64,000 nucleotides of DNA. It comes from Paraescarpia echinospica. Taxonomy: Eukaryota > Annelida > Polychaeta > Sabellida > Siboglinidae. Below, one piece after another: positions 40,794 through 51,800 of this stretch. The translations under genes were made by a program, and so were the position numbers. Under the pieces are notes generated by a model. That model worked only from the letters and a program-made list of their open reading frames with translations. It was not told the origin of the DNA and did no database searches. The stretch is taken from assembly GCA_020002185.1 (NCBI GenBank), contig CM034538.1, positions 68,979,683-69,043,682 on the forward strand. The letters are read 5' to 3'. Within the stretch, counting starts at the first letter, position 1, and the number at the start of each line of letters is the position of its first letter.

Positions 40794-40895
40794 AGAGGTA
40801 GTCCTTGACCGCCCAGTCAAACAGCATGTAGACTGACTGTCTTGCTTTGCTGTCTAATCCCGCCAACTTCTCCTCCAGCCATGACAGCCACAGCT
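40794..40895 (-). pseudogene. SART3-like HAT-repeat exon (second of three)
   Basis: Read on minus, it starts after GTCATGTGACAG and encodes ELWLSWLEEKLAG, then VYMLFDWAVKDYLC. The SART3 counterpart has ELWLEWL, then VYxLFEKAVKDYIC. The initial AG completes the Glu codon left as a single G by the exon at 41858-41982, so the phase matches. The best donor is CTCT/GTGAGTAA, giving an end at 40794 and an out-of-frame join. A weaker donor GA/GTAATA six bases on (end about 40788) would restore the frame at the cost of one extra residue. HAT repeats mediate contacts with USP4/USP15 and spliceosomal proteins in the known family. Confidence 0.7.
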
Positions 40896-41857
40896 CTGTC
40901 ACATGACACGTCACATGACCAACCACATGATTCACAAGCAAAATGAATCAATAGCCGCTGAAGACATGTTACACGTTCAAATATCCAAGAAAGCATCACA
41001 GTGCACAACAGAGATAGAAATCATAATAAAACAATGTTTATTTAATATACACCTAAAAAAAATTTAAAACAAAAATATACAGGTAAACATTAAATGATTA
41101 CATTAATCAAAGAAATGGTTGTAAACAGGGGAGTTTGTAAATGACTGGTGGAGGCTCATAGTAAACACCTTCTAATCTATCAGTTGGTGAGGCATAAATC
41201 TGTGAAAGGTGAATTGTTTTATTAGAGAGGAAGAATATCAGAATGTTGTGACAATGCTGGACATTTCATATATGAATTGTACTAACTAATGCACTGTAAT
41301 CTTGTGCATTTCTAGTTTTCATTCTAATTTTAATTTCATTATTAACATTACCAGAAGATCCTTTACCAAGTAGTCGACACACCTTGTGATAGTACGAAAT
41401 TATTAGTTATTATGTCCAGGTATACAAATTAATTGACACAATTATTTCTTGATGTATCACACTTTATGTATAGTTCTTATGTTGAAAAAATAAACACAAT
41501 TATTATTATCATTAATTACAATATAAATACGCTTCAATTTAAATTTACCATTTTAAAATAAGCAAATGACAATAATCTAGCTGTACCATCATAACGTGCA
41601 CATAATAATGTATTTTTGCCCCAAAATGAGTGTATCTCAGTGGTATCACACTGAAACACATAGTTATTAGTTCTCACCACAAATCTTTGAACATAATCTT
41701 TGAACATGTCATCCTTTTCTTTTCACACTCAGCTTAGTTTTCTTATATGTCACATTAGGACTTGCACTGGCACAACCCTGGAGAAATCCCATCCGTAACT
41801 TTCACAACAAAAACAATCAAGAAATGTATTTTCTAATAACGTGTTATTGTTGTGAAC
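40896..41857 (-). other. Intron-like AT-rich spacer between SART3-like exons
   Basis: Positioned as the first intron of the SART3-like fragment on minus, bounded by GTTCAC at 41857 and GACAG at 40896. It is AT-rich with no repeat or coding signal beyond short homopolymer runs. The intron between the second and third exons (40461-40793) is likewise featureless. Confidence 0.5.
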
Positions 41858-41982
41858 CTTCTATGAGTGGGAAGTATTCAGCCATCTCCTCTCTGGCCAC
41901 TCTCAGTCTTTCCAGCCCTCCGTCCTCCCTCAAGAGGCTGATCAGTTGCACGTGTGTCATACAGGTACCGATTAACTTCCAG
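41858..41982 (-). pseudogene. SART3-like HAT-repeat exon (first of three), frameshifted
   Basis: A good minus-strand acceptor (GTCTGTGTGCAG) precedes 41982, and the exon ends GAAG/GTTCAC at 41858. The first part reads LEVNRYLYDT and the rest reads HVQLISLLREDGGLERLRVA followed by EEMAEYFPLIE, but in a different frame. The join falls in a short CA run (GACACACGTG) where two bases seem to be missing compared with the SART3 pattern NxYxYxxHVxLIxLLR. Unless this is a sequencing error, the exon is broken. The order, strand and phase of all three exons match SART3. Further exons are not found on either side. Confidence 0.68.
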
Positions 41983-42015
41983 CTGCACACAGACAATCAC
42001 AACATAAACAGTAGC

Positions 42016-42110
42016 AGGCCTCGAAGTTAACATTCTGAGTTAGGAGCGTTGCGCTCCTAAAGTAAAGTAATTAGGAGCAAAACACATTTTTAGAAGCACA
42101 CGTGCTTTGA
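42016..42110. mobile_element. Possible DNA-transposon end fragment
   Basis: CAGGCCTCGAAGTTAAC followed by the hairpin-like AGGAGCGTTGCGCTCCT and further AGGAGC boxes resembles the ends of hAT-like non-autonomous elements (CAGGNCTCGAAxTTAA type). No partner end or target duplication is visible, so this is tentative. Confidence 0.25.
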
Positions 42111-42479
42111 CTAATTAAAATGCAAAACAAACTCCCAAAGAAACTGTATTTATATGCGCAAACACCTAGCAGATTTCATTTTCCAGTAAATGGCGCCGTT
42201 GTAGAACAGCTTTGTTAACATAATAAATTAACTTACTTATGCACAGGACTATGCGATAGATTTAACTGTTCATAATTATATCTTCAGCACGTTTATCATT
42301 AGTACAGACACGACAGGACAATTGTTTACATATCTTCAGCACTCTCAAACGAAGCAACAAGATAATTGTTCACTCTGCTTATCAGTACATATAAACGTGA
42401 ATGGATAACTGTTAATATTATATCTATAACACACACATCATCAGTACAGACGTGACAGGGCAACTGTTCAAATATCTTC

Positions 42480-42870
42480 TTGCAGAAGGGAAGGGGACAG
42501 TTCCCTCGGTTGGGACATTTGCCTGTTGTGGGACAGTTACTTGTAGTAGGAAAGGGGGGAGTTACCTCTGGTAGAACAGTTACCTGCAGTGAAACAGGGG
42601 GAAGTTTCCTGTGGGGGGACAGTTACCTGCGGTGGGACTGGGGACAATTACTTGTAGTGGGATATAAGACAGCTACTTGTGGTGGACAGGGAGAGCTACC
42701 CGTGGTGGTACGGAGGGAGAGTTACTTGTAGTGGGACAGTTGCCTTTGGTAGGACAGTTTCCTGTTGTGGTGCAGGGGAGTTACCCGTGGAGAGATATTT
42801 ACCTTCTTTGGAACAATTACCAGGGGTGGGACATGGGACAATTACCTGTTGTGAAAAAGTTACGGACAGT
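42480..42870. repeat. Degenerate ~18-22-bp GT-rich minisatellite
   Basis: Successive units follow GGGACAGTTACCTGTAGTGG with length changes of a few bases, about 18 units in all. The skewed purine/pyrimidine content opens several frames, which are artefacts. Confidence 0.85.
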
Positions 42871-44214
42871 ATGTGTTAATGACCACATCATGCAAGGTAA
42901 ATATGTATACTACAGTTCAGTTGCCAAGTCAGTCCATCGCGAAATTCCGTGGCAATCAGGTATTGTGTTAATTTTCTCAAATCTAATCGTTTATAAACAC
43001 AAACATATCGTACCAGCCAGGTTAATTGCCTATTATGAAGCAATCCTAAGCCTAAGGGGACACTGAATTGGACGATGAACGAATTTAGCCTTTAGTAGGG
43101 AGGTCGGAAGAAATCACGCAAACGCGTTTGCATTGGGACGCAATGTTAAATCGCCTATGTTTAAAACATTGTAAGTCCCTTGATTTATAAAGACTGATCA
43201 TATATTTTATATCAAAAGAAACATAAATATGTCTTCTTTGTGATAAAAATACCTGCTTTTGCGAACTCGTAATGCTTCATACAGATATTCGTGATGAAAC
43301 AACGACACCCGCAGAAATTTCATTTCGTTGCGGGCGCAGCCATATTTAATCTCGCAGAAGGGTGGCGTTTTCATAAAATCATGTGCTCGCGCAATTACCC
43401 GCCATGCTATATTTGGCTGTATGGTTGAAATCGCAAAATTATACTCTTTCTTTCTGCGTGTTTCTTGTACGAATTGAAATAAAATTAAGAAAAATATGAT
43501 ATGTTGAACATTGAGCATATTTAGAGAGGATCCAAGGTATGAACAACTTGCGGAAACTCTGGCAAACTACATCTATGCTATTTAGTAATGTATAAACGTA
43601 TTATTAATGCAAATTTGGCGGAGATACACCTTTGCCCATTTTTGCCCCAAGCTCAAACGTAGAGGTACCCCATGTCCAGCAAAGAATTTATTATATTATC
43701 GCTCACATACCCGGCGTACATATTATTGCAATCTATTATTCTTAAGTTGTGTTTAAGCCATGCATTTGTTATTCGTGTTTACATATGCACAGGCATGCCA
43801 TCATATATTAAATGGTGGATGTTATATGAATATTTAAAGTTTATTTTCATGTTGTAATCATGCAAAAATATATTACAATTAATAACAAATAAATGATAAC
43901 CCCCTCCATAAATTAGACATATGATGTACTTCTAATTACACTGCATTGATCTTGCTGTAACTAACTGCAAGTATAAACATTGGCTTGGTGGTGGTTTTTT
44001 ATTGTATCTTCCTAGAACTATTTGTATATGAATATATAACATGATTTAACATTTCCTGGTGGTGGTACGATGCAACATTTTGCTTCAGCGATGATGGGTA
44101 TACATGCTTTTTCAACATTTTATTTTCGAATGCTGCAAGGACATTCTTTCTAAGCAATTAAATGTTGTGCTTTATGAATAAAACAAGGTGCGTCAAAACG
44201 GTTGTTGAAATCCG
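42871..44214. other. No supported gene
   Basis: Mostly AT-rich. A 103-residue minus-strand ORF at 43207-43518 covers a CpG-containing stretch (43250-43420) and has a segment FCEIKYGCARNEMKF, but I see no family, start context or splice signal that supports it. It may be a small lineage-specific exon or chance. Confidence 0.4.
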
Positions 44215-44580
44215 TTCTAAACGACTTAGAAACGCCACAGTTTCTCGCTGGATGTAAAGCACTTGGACTCGTCAGGAAGCTGATCACCTGCCCTCTCTGA
44301 TGCATGATCGAAGACAAGAGTGTTCACATCTTGGATATGAACACTCACTACCAGTCATTCTGCCAGGAGTCATGCAGAAACATCAATGAGTTAATGAGTG
44401 GGACGAGTACGCCTATCTTTGAAGACGCTACTCGCATCAAGAAGGACAAGGTGTTTGGAATGCTGACAACACTCTCTGATGTAGATGCAGATGTGGAAGT
44501 GATTCTTCATATCCTACTTCCAACCATCGTTGTTCTCTGCAAACGGATGTTTGTAGATACATTACATCAGATAATTCAAA
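44215..44580 (+). pseudogene. Fragment of a multicopy uncharacterised gene family
   Basis: One frame reads TPQFLAGCKALGLVRKLITC, then after an in-frame TGA at about 44298 continues DKSVHILDMNTHYQSFCQES, NELMSGTSTPIFED, IKKDKVFGML and VILHILLPTIVVLCKRMFVD. I associate the pattern ALGLVxKxIT, SxxILDMNxxY, KKDxxxxxL and LxLLLPxxxVLxKRxLxDxL with repetitive, transposon-like uncharacterised proteins found in many copies in fish and invertebrate genomes; this is from memory of the pattern only. The internal stop and the abrupt end at a hairpin and TA repeat mark it as a fragment. No catalytic motif is present. Confidence 0.5.
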
Positions 44581-44650
44581 GTTGCATAGCAATATGTATA
44601 TATATATATTATATATTGCTATGCAACTTTGAATTATCTGATGTAATGTA
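44559..44650. repeat. Near-perfect inverted repeat (cruciform)
   Basis: The left arm 44559-44595 and right arm 44613-44650 are reverse complements over about 37 bp with a single extra T in the right arm. They are separated by about 17 bp of TA-rich loop. The repeat sits at the end of the gene fragment above and next to a TA microsatellite. Confidence 0.92.
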
Positions 44651-44725
44651 TATATGTATATATATATATATATATATATACATATATATATTTATATATA
44701 TGTATATATATATAATGTTGTACAT
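44651..44725. repeat. TA/TATG microsatellite
   Basis: Alternating TA with occasional TG and CA. A short CA-rich stretch (ACACACACGCACACATGCGG) follows at 44795-44830. The repetitive Y/I ORFs are artefacts. From 44831 to 45424 I see nothing. Confidence 0.9.
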
Positions 44726-45424
44726 GCATGCTGTGTAGCGGAATGCTTATTGTTGCTTGCAGTAGTTGGCTATCCTTCTCACTTTACTAAGTTCACACAC
44801 ACACGCACACATGCGGACACACACACAAACCTACATATGTTTACATAATTATATGGTGCAAGGCCAAAGCAGAATGTTTACATCAATGCATGCAATATTT
44901 GGCTATGCTTATACTCTCACACACACTTTACTAACTTTGCATACATAACATGCACGTACTCATTAACGTCCACTTGATTTTGCTGGTATACCTGCCACTT
45001 CTAAAACATGTCAGATTTTGTTGATATCCACTTAATGGAAACCAGTAGAGCATAACCTCTAACCTATGGGTAGCAGGCTTTCCAAGCTGGTTTTGTGCGG
45101 TGTATGACAATGAGCCAGATATATTGTGTACACATATTTATATGCTGGATGACGATTTGAAAGTGGTGACCTGGAGATACTTTTGTAAGCTTTTCCGAAA
45201 GGTTAGTTGCTTAGTTAATTCACATAATGTTACGTAAAATTCATTTTGTAAATGATATTTAAAGGAAATACACAAAATATCAATTCTTAGTTAAGATTTT
45301 TGTATTGTACAAGATTATATTTTCACATTCACATTAAATTACCTTTACATAATTGTCCATAACTTCGCCAATCACAGAGAGTTAAAATCGGTATGGCTGT
45401 CTATCTCTTAAATAAACCTTTCCA

Positions 45425-47286
45425 ATGGTGTATCACAATTGCCAATCTGATGAAGACTACAACAGTTATAAAGAAGCACTTAACCAAGCTACACCTGAAA
45501 TTAGAAATTCAAAGAGAAGCTATGAACAACAATTAGCTAGTAATATAAAACATGACAGCAAGAGTTTTTATGCGTATGTTCGAAGCAAACAGAAAGTTCA
45601 AGATAAAGTCGGTCCTTTAGAAGATAGTGCTGGAAATATAATATCAGAGGGATTCTTAATGGCAGAAGACCTGAATGAGTACTTTAGTTCAGTGTTTACC
45701 AGGGAAGATATTAGTTCACTGCCAGTACCAGAGGCTAAGTTCAAGGGGGCAGATTCAGACTATTTAGGACAATTAATTGTAACCCCGGAAATGGTAGGTA
45801 AGAAAATAAGGGCTATGAAGGATAATAAGTCACCTGGAGTGGATGGTATTCCACCCAAACTACTATTGGAAATTGTAGAACAAATTAGCATACCGCTTGC
45901 AACAGTTTTCAATTTGTCATTAGAAGAGGGAGTGGTTCCTTTAGAATGGAAAGAAGAAAACATTATACCGTTATTCAAAAAAGGTTCGAGAAACAAGTCA
46001 GAGAACTATAGACCAGTGAGTTTAACATCAATGATTTGTAAATTGTTAGAAAGACTAATTAAAGATCACATGGTGGATTTTCTTGTTAAACAAAACCTGA
46101 TAAACCCATCTCAACATGGTTTTTTTAAAGCGTGGTCATGCTTAACAAATATGTTATGTGTTTTGGAAGACATCACTAAGTGGGTAGATGAGGGATCACC
46201 AGTAGATATCGTCTACTTAGATTTTCAAAAAGCTTTCGACAAAGTACCACATCAAAGATTACTGCTTATACTAAAGGCCCATGGCATAGGAAATGGTATA
46301 ATAAACTGGATAGAACAATGGCTGATTGACAGAAGACAACGTGTAGTAGTTGATGGGGAGGCTTCAAACTGGAAATCGCTATTGAGTGGGGTACCACAGG
46401 GATCAGTATTAGGTCCTATATTATTTTTAATATATATCAACGATTTGGATGATGAAATAACAAGCAAGGTGTTGAAATTTGCAGATGATGCAAAAGTGTT
46501 TAGAAGGATTAAAAGTGATGGAGATAGACAGCATTTACAAGATGATCTTGACAGGTTGATCAAATGGTCTGAAAAGTGGCAAATGCTGTTCAATTTTGGG
46601 AAATGTAAATGCCTCCACACAGGACATGGGAACGAAGAAGTAGAATATACAATGGGGGGTACTGTACTAAGTACTACTGTAAAATAAAAGGACTTAGGGT
46701 TAACCATCAGTGCTGATATGAAGGTTTCAGAGCAGTGCGGAATTGCAGCTTCAAATGGAAATCAAATCCTTGGATTAATTAGGCGAAACATAACGTATAA
46801 GGAAAAAGAGCTAATAATACCGCTGTACAAAACAATAGTTAGGCCTCATTTAGAATATTGTATTCAAGCGTGGAGGCCATATCGCAGGAAGGACATAGAT
46901 ATGCTAGAAAGAGTGCAGAGGAGAGCAACTAAAATGATACCAAAACTGAGGGATCTTAGTTACGAAATACGCCTAAAAAATGCGGTTTAACAACACTAGA
47001 GACCAGGAGATTGAGAGGAGATCAGATAGAAGTGTTTAAAATATTGAAGGGTTATGAAAATATTGATAGAAATATTTTTTTCTCAGTTAAGAAAGATAGA
47101 AGGACTAGAGGACATGAACTTACATTGGCAAAGGAGCAGAGTAGATTGGATATAAGAAAGTTTTCATTTTCACAAAGGACTGTAAATGAATGGAACAGAT
47201 TACCTGCTGATTGTGTGGGTGCTAGTAGCGTGAATATGTTTAAAAATAAAATCGAAACATACCTCAGACGGGCGGGATACACATAG
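45425..47286 (+). pseudogene. LINE reverse transcriptase, one stop and one frameshift
   Basis: The frame from 45425 carries SPGVDGIPPKLL, ENYRPVSLTSMICKLLERLI, SQHGFFKAWSC, DIVYLDFQKAFDKVPH (46205-46252), SGVPQGSVLGPILFLIYIND and FADDAKVF (46478-46501), the reverse transcriptase motifs in order, with the catalytic DD as FADD. An in-frame TAA at 46684-46686 interrupts VK/KDLG, and a one-base change near 46978 shifts the frame before CGLTTLETRRLRGD. The C-terminal region then runs to FSQRTVNEWNRLPADCV and stops at 47284. It has only these two lesions in about 1.86 kb, so it is a fairly young dead copy. It makes DNA from its own RNA in intact relatives. Confidence 0.9.
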
Positions 47287-47395
47287 ATAAAAGGGTCGGA
47301 CTCTCGATAAGCCAAAGGGCTTCCTTGTCCACCTGCCACCTAGAGTTAATTCTCTGGGTGGCAATCTTGTTTAATCTTGTTAAATCTAAATCTGA
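45425..47395 (+). mobile_element. 5'-truncated non-LTR retrotransposon with 3' tail
   Basis: Coding similarity starts at about 45430 without the endonuclease, so the copy is 5'-truncated, the usual result of target-primed reverse transcription. The reverse transcriptase and C-terminal region are complete. The 3' UTR (47290-47395) contains an imperfect hairpin, TGCCACCTAGAG paired with TTCTCTGGGTGGCA, and ends in TTAATCTTGTTAAATCTAAA, possibly a degenerate short tandem tail. Its sequence style suits the CR1/L2 or Jockey superfamilies. It is the best preserved reverse transcriptase in the window. Confidence 0.85.
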
Positions 47396-47476
47396 TGAAT
47401 TATTGCATTTTCACCGACCTCCCTACCTTTAGGACACGCAATGATATTAAACAATGGTCACTACAAGACACATATA

Positions 47477-48756
47477 TGTAGCCCTCTAAATTGCGACTGA
47501 ATTGTTCGCCTGTTTTTTTCTGTTTGGCGACTGACACATTATGTAGTCTACACTGCAGTCGCCCGCTGGCGACCGCAGCAACTCTCAGTCTGTAATAACA
47601 GATTATGCCGTTTCATAAACCATGAAATTTTGAAACAAACTCTGCAACGGTATTCGTTTTTTTTTGCAGGATTTTAAAAACGCGCAAAGCAAATTGCTAC
47701 GAAATGTCATGGCACCCGTGGTACCTCGTGTCAACCGACGTAAACAGCGACGCGAGCGGAAGGCGCTAACGCAAACCGTTTCGCGATCGTTGTCTGTCTG
47801 TCCTCTAAGCGCATTGAAGACATGATGCTAATTAAATGTAGTTGTCACATTATTAGATCACACATAAGTGTACATATTCCGGTTTCGAATACAAAACTCG
47901 AAGGAATAACAACAGCCTAGGATACGCTGGCTCAAAAAAGTTATATTCCGCGTTTCGTAGTTCTCACAAATTCCGTTGGATGGCGTCGTAATAGTTGAAT
48001 AAAATTGTCAGTGAAACAGCATCAGTGATTTAAACATTCATAATTGTTAATAAAATTATGACTGCTTGTGTAATTTAAATTTGTCAACTTATATATGAAG
48101 CACTGTTGCATTAGAAACAACCAGTCATTCATGTTATTGTGTGAGGGGAATTATTTGATTATCTAAATTTATTATGACCGGTTGTTACTGTGTTGCAAAT
48201 ATTGCACAAATAAATGTTGTTAGAAAACAGTAAAACAGTATTGTGATATTTTAAATATTTGACAGAATGTTTTATTTCTCAAAGTTAACTTCTTAACAGA
48301 AATGGGATTATTTTTCACTTAAAACATGCATTTGCCTTTTTCTGAAATAGAAAATACATAATTTGAAATGGAATTTGTCTTTTTTTTTACAGAATTAAAA
48401 CGGAATTTGCCTTTTTTGAAATGGAAAATCAGTGTCCCTATACATACATGTGTATTTACAGTAATTATTGGTAATTTCAGGGATTCCACATATGACTGTT
48501 ATTAATTTGGCAGTGTACCGTGTTATAGCCTAATGCATAAAGTTAGTATCTGGCCACATATTTATACATATTTTAAATTTATTTATATTTCAAACGAACG
48601 TCTGTGATTAATTTGGATAACATTTGTACTGAAAACACAATTACACACATATGCAGACACAATTACTTAGCTCCTACTTTTCTAATTTGGCTCCTAAAAA
48701 ATGTAGGTTGGAGCCACTTGGCTCTTAGACAAAAAAAATTACTTAAAGGGCTGATA
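47477..48756. mobile_element. Possible degenerate DNA transposon (hAT-like ends)
   Basis: The left boundary TAGCCCTCTAAATTGCGACT with repeated GCGACTG boxes, and the right boundary ending ACTTAAAGGGCTG, read as imperfect inverted ends of the CAGCCCT type. GC-rich subterminal sequence is present at 47690-47800. The middle is AT-rich and non-coding, with a triplicated GGAATTTGCCTTTT-like phrase near 48320-48420. No clean 8-bp duplication could be assigned, so the limits are uncertain. Confidence 0.35.
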
Positions 48757-48757
48757 T

Positions 48758-48875
48758 CTGGAAGCTTGTACCGGGATCTCTTTCAAACCACACCTTATGA
48801 AGATCAATATCTGGAAGCTTGTACCGGGATCTCTTTCAATCTTTTAAACCATACCTTATGAAGATCAATATCCGT
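48758..48875. repeat. ~60-bp tandem duplication
   Basis: GATATCTGGAAGCTTGTACC and the following GGGATCTCTTTCAA and ACCTTATGAAGATCAATATC occur twice. The second copy has a 7-bp TCTTTTA insertion. Confidence 0.9.
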
Positions 48876-49124
48876 TGGGGAATTATGGAATTATAGAATT
48901 GTTGCTTTCATAGAATCGGAGAAGCAACATGAAAAACAAAACTAAACCATGTTGTTCATATACAGTTGCTAGAGACGCGAAAGTAGATGCTAGGCTGGCT
49001 TCGTTTTTAGATTAAAGTGATGACGCATGAATACATTTTGAAAAAGGTCTATCAGCAGCACAGACGCGACATACACAGGACTAGTTAAAATACCTTCGTC
49101 ACTCTAGTCACTGTCATCGTCTGA

Positions 49125-50923
49125 CTAGACGTCCGAATCTTCTCCGTCCATCGCCCCGACGACGTCCTCGGCATCAACGGGAGTTGCTGACAAAGATTCC
49201 GGGAGTGAACTCCCATGGAACCACCCCAGCTCCAAACTGCCTGACTTCTCTGTCCATATCCACAGTCGGTGGGCCTCGCCTCGCCTCGTAAGTCGGGTCA
49301 GGCTGGTCGGCCTTCTTCCACGACCGTGTAACAAAGTGTGCTCTCATGATGTGGTTGATAAGAGTCTTGCAACAAGGGGGGAGATATGCCCAGTTGATTT
49401 TCTGGATCTTGGCCAGTGGCTCAGAATCTCGCTTCGTTGACGTCGATGCACTTAAACCGACACAGGGAGCAAACAAATGACGGTATGGCTGTTAGGTCGA
49501 CTGCTTCTGAGGTCAGGGACCGCAGTGCCACCACGTGTTGATGCATTGGATCCGTTTCCACGACTTGGAAGGGCTTCACTTTGCTCTTTCCAAAGAAGCA
49601 AGATGTAAAGTCACATTCTGTCAAAGTATGCAGACCCACGAATGCATCCGTGAATCCATGGTTTCTCTTGTCAAAGGTGGCAACTATTTTTGTCACATCA
49701 AAGTATCTATGGTTGTTTCCAGATCCATAGTCCAGGATGATGTTCATTCCTTCTGACTTTTTGACAAGCCCGAGAAGTATGACGAGTACACCTGTGTCAG
49801 TTGATCTCACCAGAATGTTTCCGGTGGAGACGCTGCTTGCATGAAATGTAACGACTGTGTCGGCCTCTGCTGACCTTGGAGATGATTCGGTTCTACTATT
49901 TGTACAAGTTCTTCCTCGTTGGTCTTCATCGCCATGCATTTACCACAATGTGATGCGAACAGGGTCATATATCCGCCCTAACATCGACCCGTACTGTGGT
50001 TTCTTCCATTCCTCCATGAGGAAATTGGCAAACTCTTCCTTGAATGCACCGTTCTTGAGGAGCTCCGTTCCACTCTGTCGCTGGGCCTGGTCGGGTCCAG
50101 TGATGATGAAGATGTGATGATTTCCAGAACAACGCAGTCTCCGCTCCGTCTTTCGTCGATGGTGAGTGGTACTTGTCGAGTACCAAATGGATTTGTTCAC
50201 TGCGATAGGAACACACCTTCACCAAGATATCCCTGGCCATGACCGCATACGTTGATTTGCTATGCTGAAGCACGGTTACATGGAGGAGGACCCCCCCTCC
50301 ATAAATCACAGTGGCCGCAATTGGGTGAAGTGTGGCATCGGTGAGCACGACATCCTGTATTTTCTCAAGAACCTTGGTAAGTGCTGTTTTGTCCGTCTTC
50401 AGAGGAGTCCCGTCGTTGTGGGCGAGAGAAAGGGGGGGGGGGCCTCTGTGGTATGGTAGCTTAGCAGGTGCTGCAGGTTAACGGCATCACTTGTCATGGC
50501 AGCGACAGTCATAATTATCCGAAAGACGTCCCTGACTCCCTCTGCTGCATTTATCCGCCGCACCATAGTCTTTGATTCCTTTACGTTCTCTGCAGCGAAG
50601 TTCAACATCTTGGTCCTTGCCACTGTCTTCAGAAATCGTGATCCATCGACCACACACTCCCCCTCGAATTTCAGTCGAAGTGTTCTCCCCCGTGCCAATG
50701 GTCCAAGGAGAAATGTCTTGGTCTCTTCCTTCGCCGTCCTCGCCGATGACACATTGACCAACTCAGGGGAGTCCGCGGCGAATGGATTGCAGGTGTTGTT
50801 TAAACTGTTGGCGAGGGCATCCATGTCAGCATTGTCACATCGAATTCTCCATTTTTCCAGTTGGTTAGCTTGTTCTTCCCTCGATCGAAGACAGACAATT
50901 TCCCATAGTTCTGACAAGGCCAT
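49125..50923 (-). pseudogene. Decayed multicopy gene, possible PIN/FEN-like nuclease
   Basis: Minus-strand blocks in order: 50923-50399 (MALSELWEIVCLRSREEQAN, then VVDGSRFLKTVART), 50348-50180 (TDATLHPIAATVIYGGGVLL, VLQHSKSTYAVMARDILVKV, IHLVLDKYHSPS), about 50130-49940 (FIITGPDQAQRQSGTELLKN, FANFLMEEWKKPQYG), 49939-49421 (EADTVVTFHASSVSTGNILV, STDTGVLVILLGL, LDYGSGNNHRYFDV, CDFTSCFFGKSKVKPF) and 49476-49125. I recognise this as an uncharacterised protein repeated many times in invertebrate genomes. Conserved acids (LDKY, EADT, DTGVLVILL, CDF) are suggestive of a PIN/FEN-type nuclease core, but that is inference. At least three frameshifts make it non-functional. It is probably the gene of an undefined mobile element. 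Confidence 0.6.
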
Positions 50924-51188
50924 GCCGCGTTGGGTGAGATTGATGGATCACCTTCTGAAGGCACTCTCAGAGTTTCTGAAAGCCGTTATGCCTCTCGTTG
51001 GATATGCAGCGTCCCTGTTGACAGTCTGCGCCAAGCTCAAATCAACCGCTGACCTCGCGTACGATTTGTTGTGTGCGTCGAATGGACATTGCGCCATCCT
51101 TCAAGATTTCCGGTGCACTGGAATCCATCTACCCGGTGTTTGTCATCTATCATAATCATCTTACTTAAGTGCTCAGTATCCCACATTA

Positions 51189-51800
51189 CAGGGGTCGGCA
51201 ACTTGCGGCCCGCGCAGATGTTACGTGCGACTCACGGACTAGATGCGAGATTGTACACAATGTGACCCGCGTGATGATGACACTTAATTGGTGCACCTTC
51301 CGTGGGCGCAAGAACCCACTGTTTCATTCATTACGCCATCCCTCTAGAAAGTTTTGGTGGCATATACATGAAAATGCCAAACGTATTGAGCGTCATCATT
51401 AAGTCTACATTCGTGCTTGTAGCCTAAACCACCGGCAGTTCCAACACATTCTTGTCGATATAAATGCGCAATAATAAGAGACCTTCTGCGAAGCGTGCTG
51501 GCTGAGTTGAGGAGCTACGGTGCGCCGTGTGTATCAGCTGATCGAGCCACGGAATTAGCTTGTTTATGGAACAGAGGATTCAGATTTACCGAAATTCGTT
51601 AACCCTCACATTCTTTGGACATTAAGGCGCATCTCAATCTGCTGAATGTTCAACTACAGGAGAGAAACCATCAATAATATTTTTAGTTCGTCTCCGCTTT
51701 CCATATCACGACGCTTCTGCCGAACGCCAACAACAGTACCCAGAATAAACCATGGAAATCGGGACACATATGTATTCGCCTACTATTCAGAGCTCGCAAC
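51189..51800. mobile_element. hAT transposon remnant, left end only
   Basis: CAGGGGTCGGCAACTTGCGG at 51189 matches the left end of the complete hAT copy at 2730, with the same CGGCCCGCG subterminal block. Near 51635, CATCTCAATCTGCTGAATGT followed by TCAACTACAGG matches the transposase phrase LNLLNVQLK of that copy. No right-hand inverted repeat is found before 51850. A second, more decayed member of the same family. Confidence 0.65.

Noticed and set aside
42480..43066. Gly/Val-rich ORFs
   Set aside because: They run through a degenerate GT-rich minisatellite.
44590..44948. Tyr/Ile-rich and Thr/His-rich ORFs
   Set aside because: TA and CA microsatellite translations.
49535..51155. Plus-strand ORFs of 73-219 codons
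   Set aside because: Antisense shadows of the decayed minus-strand multicopy gene.
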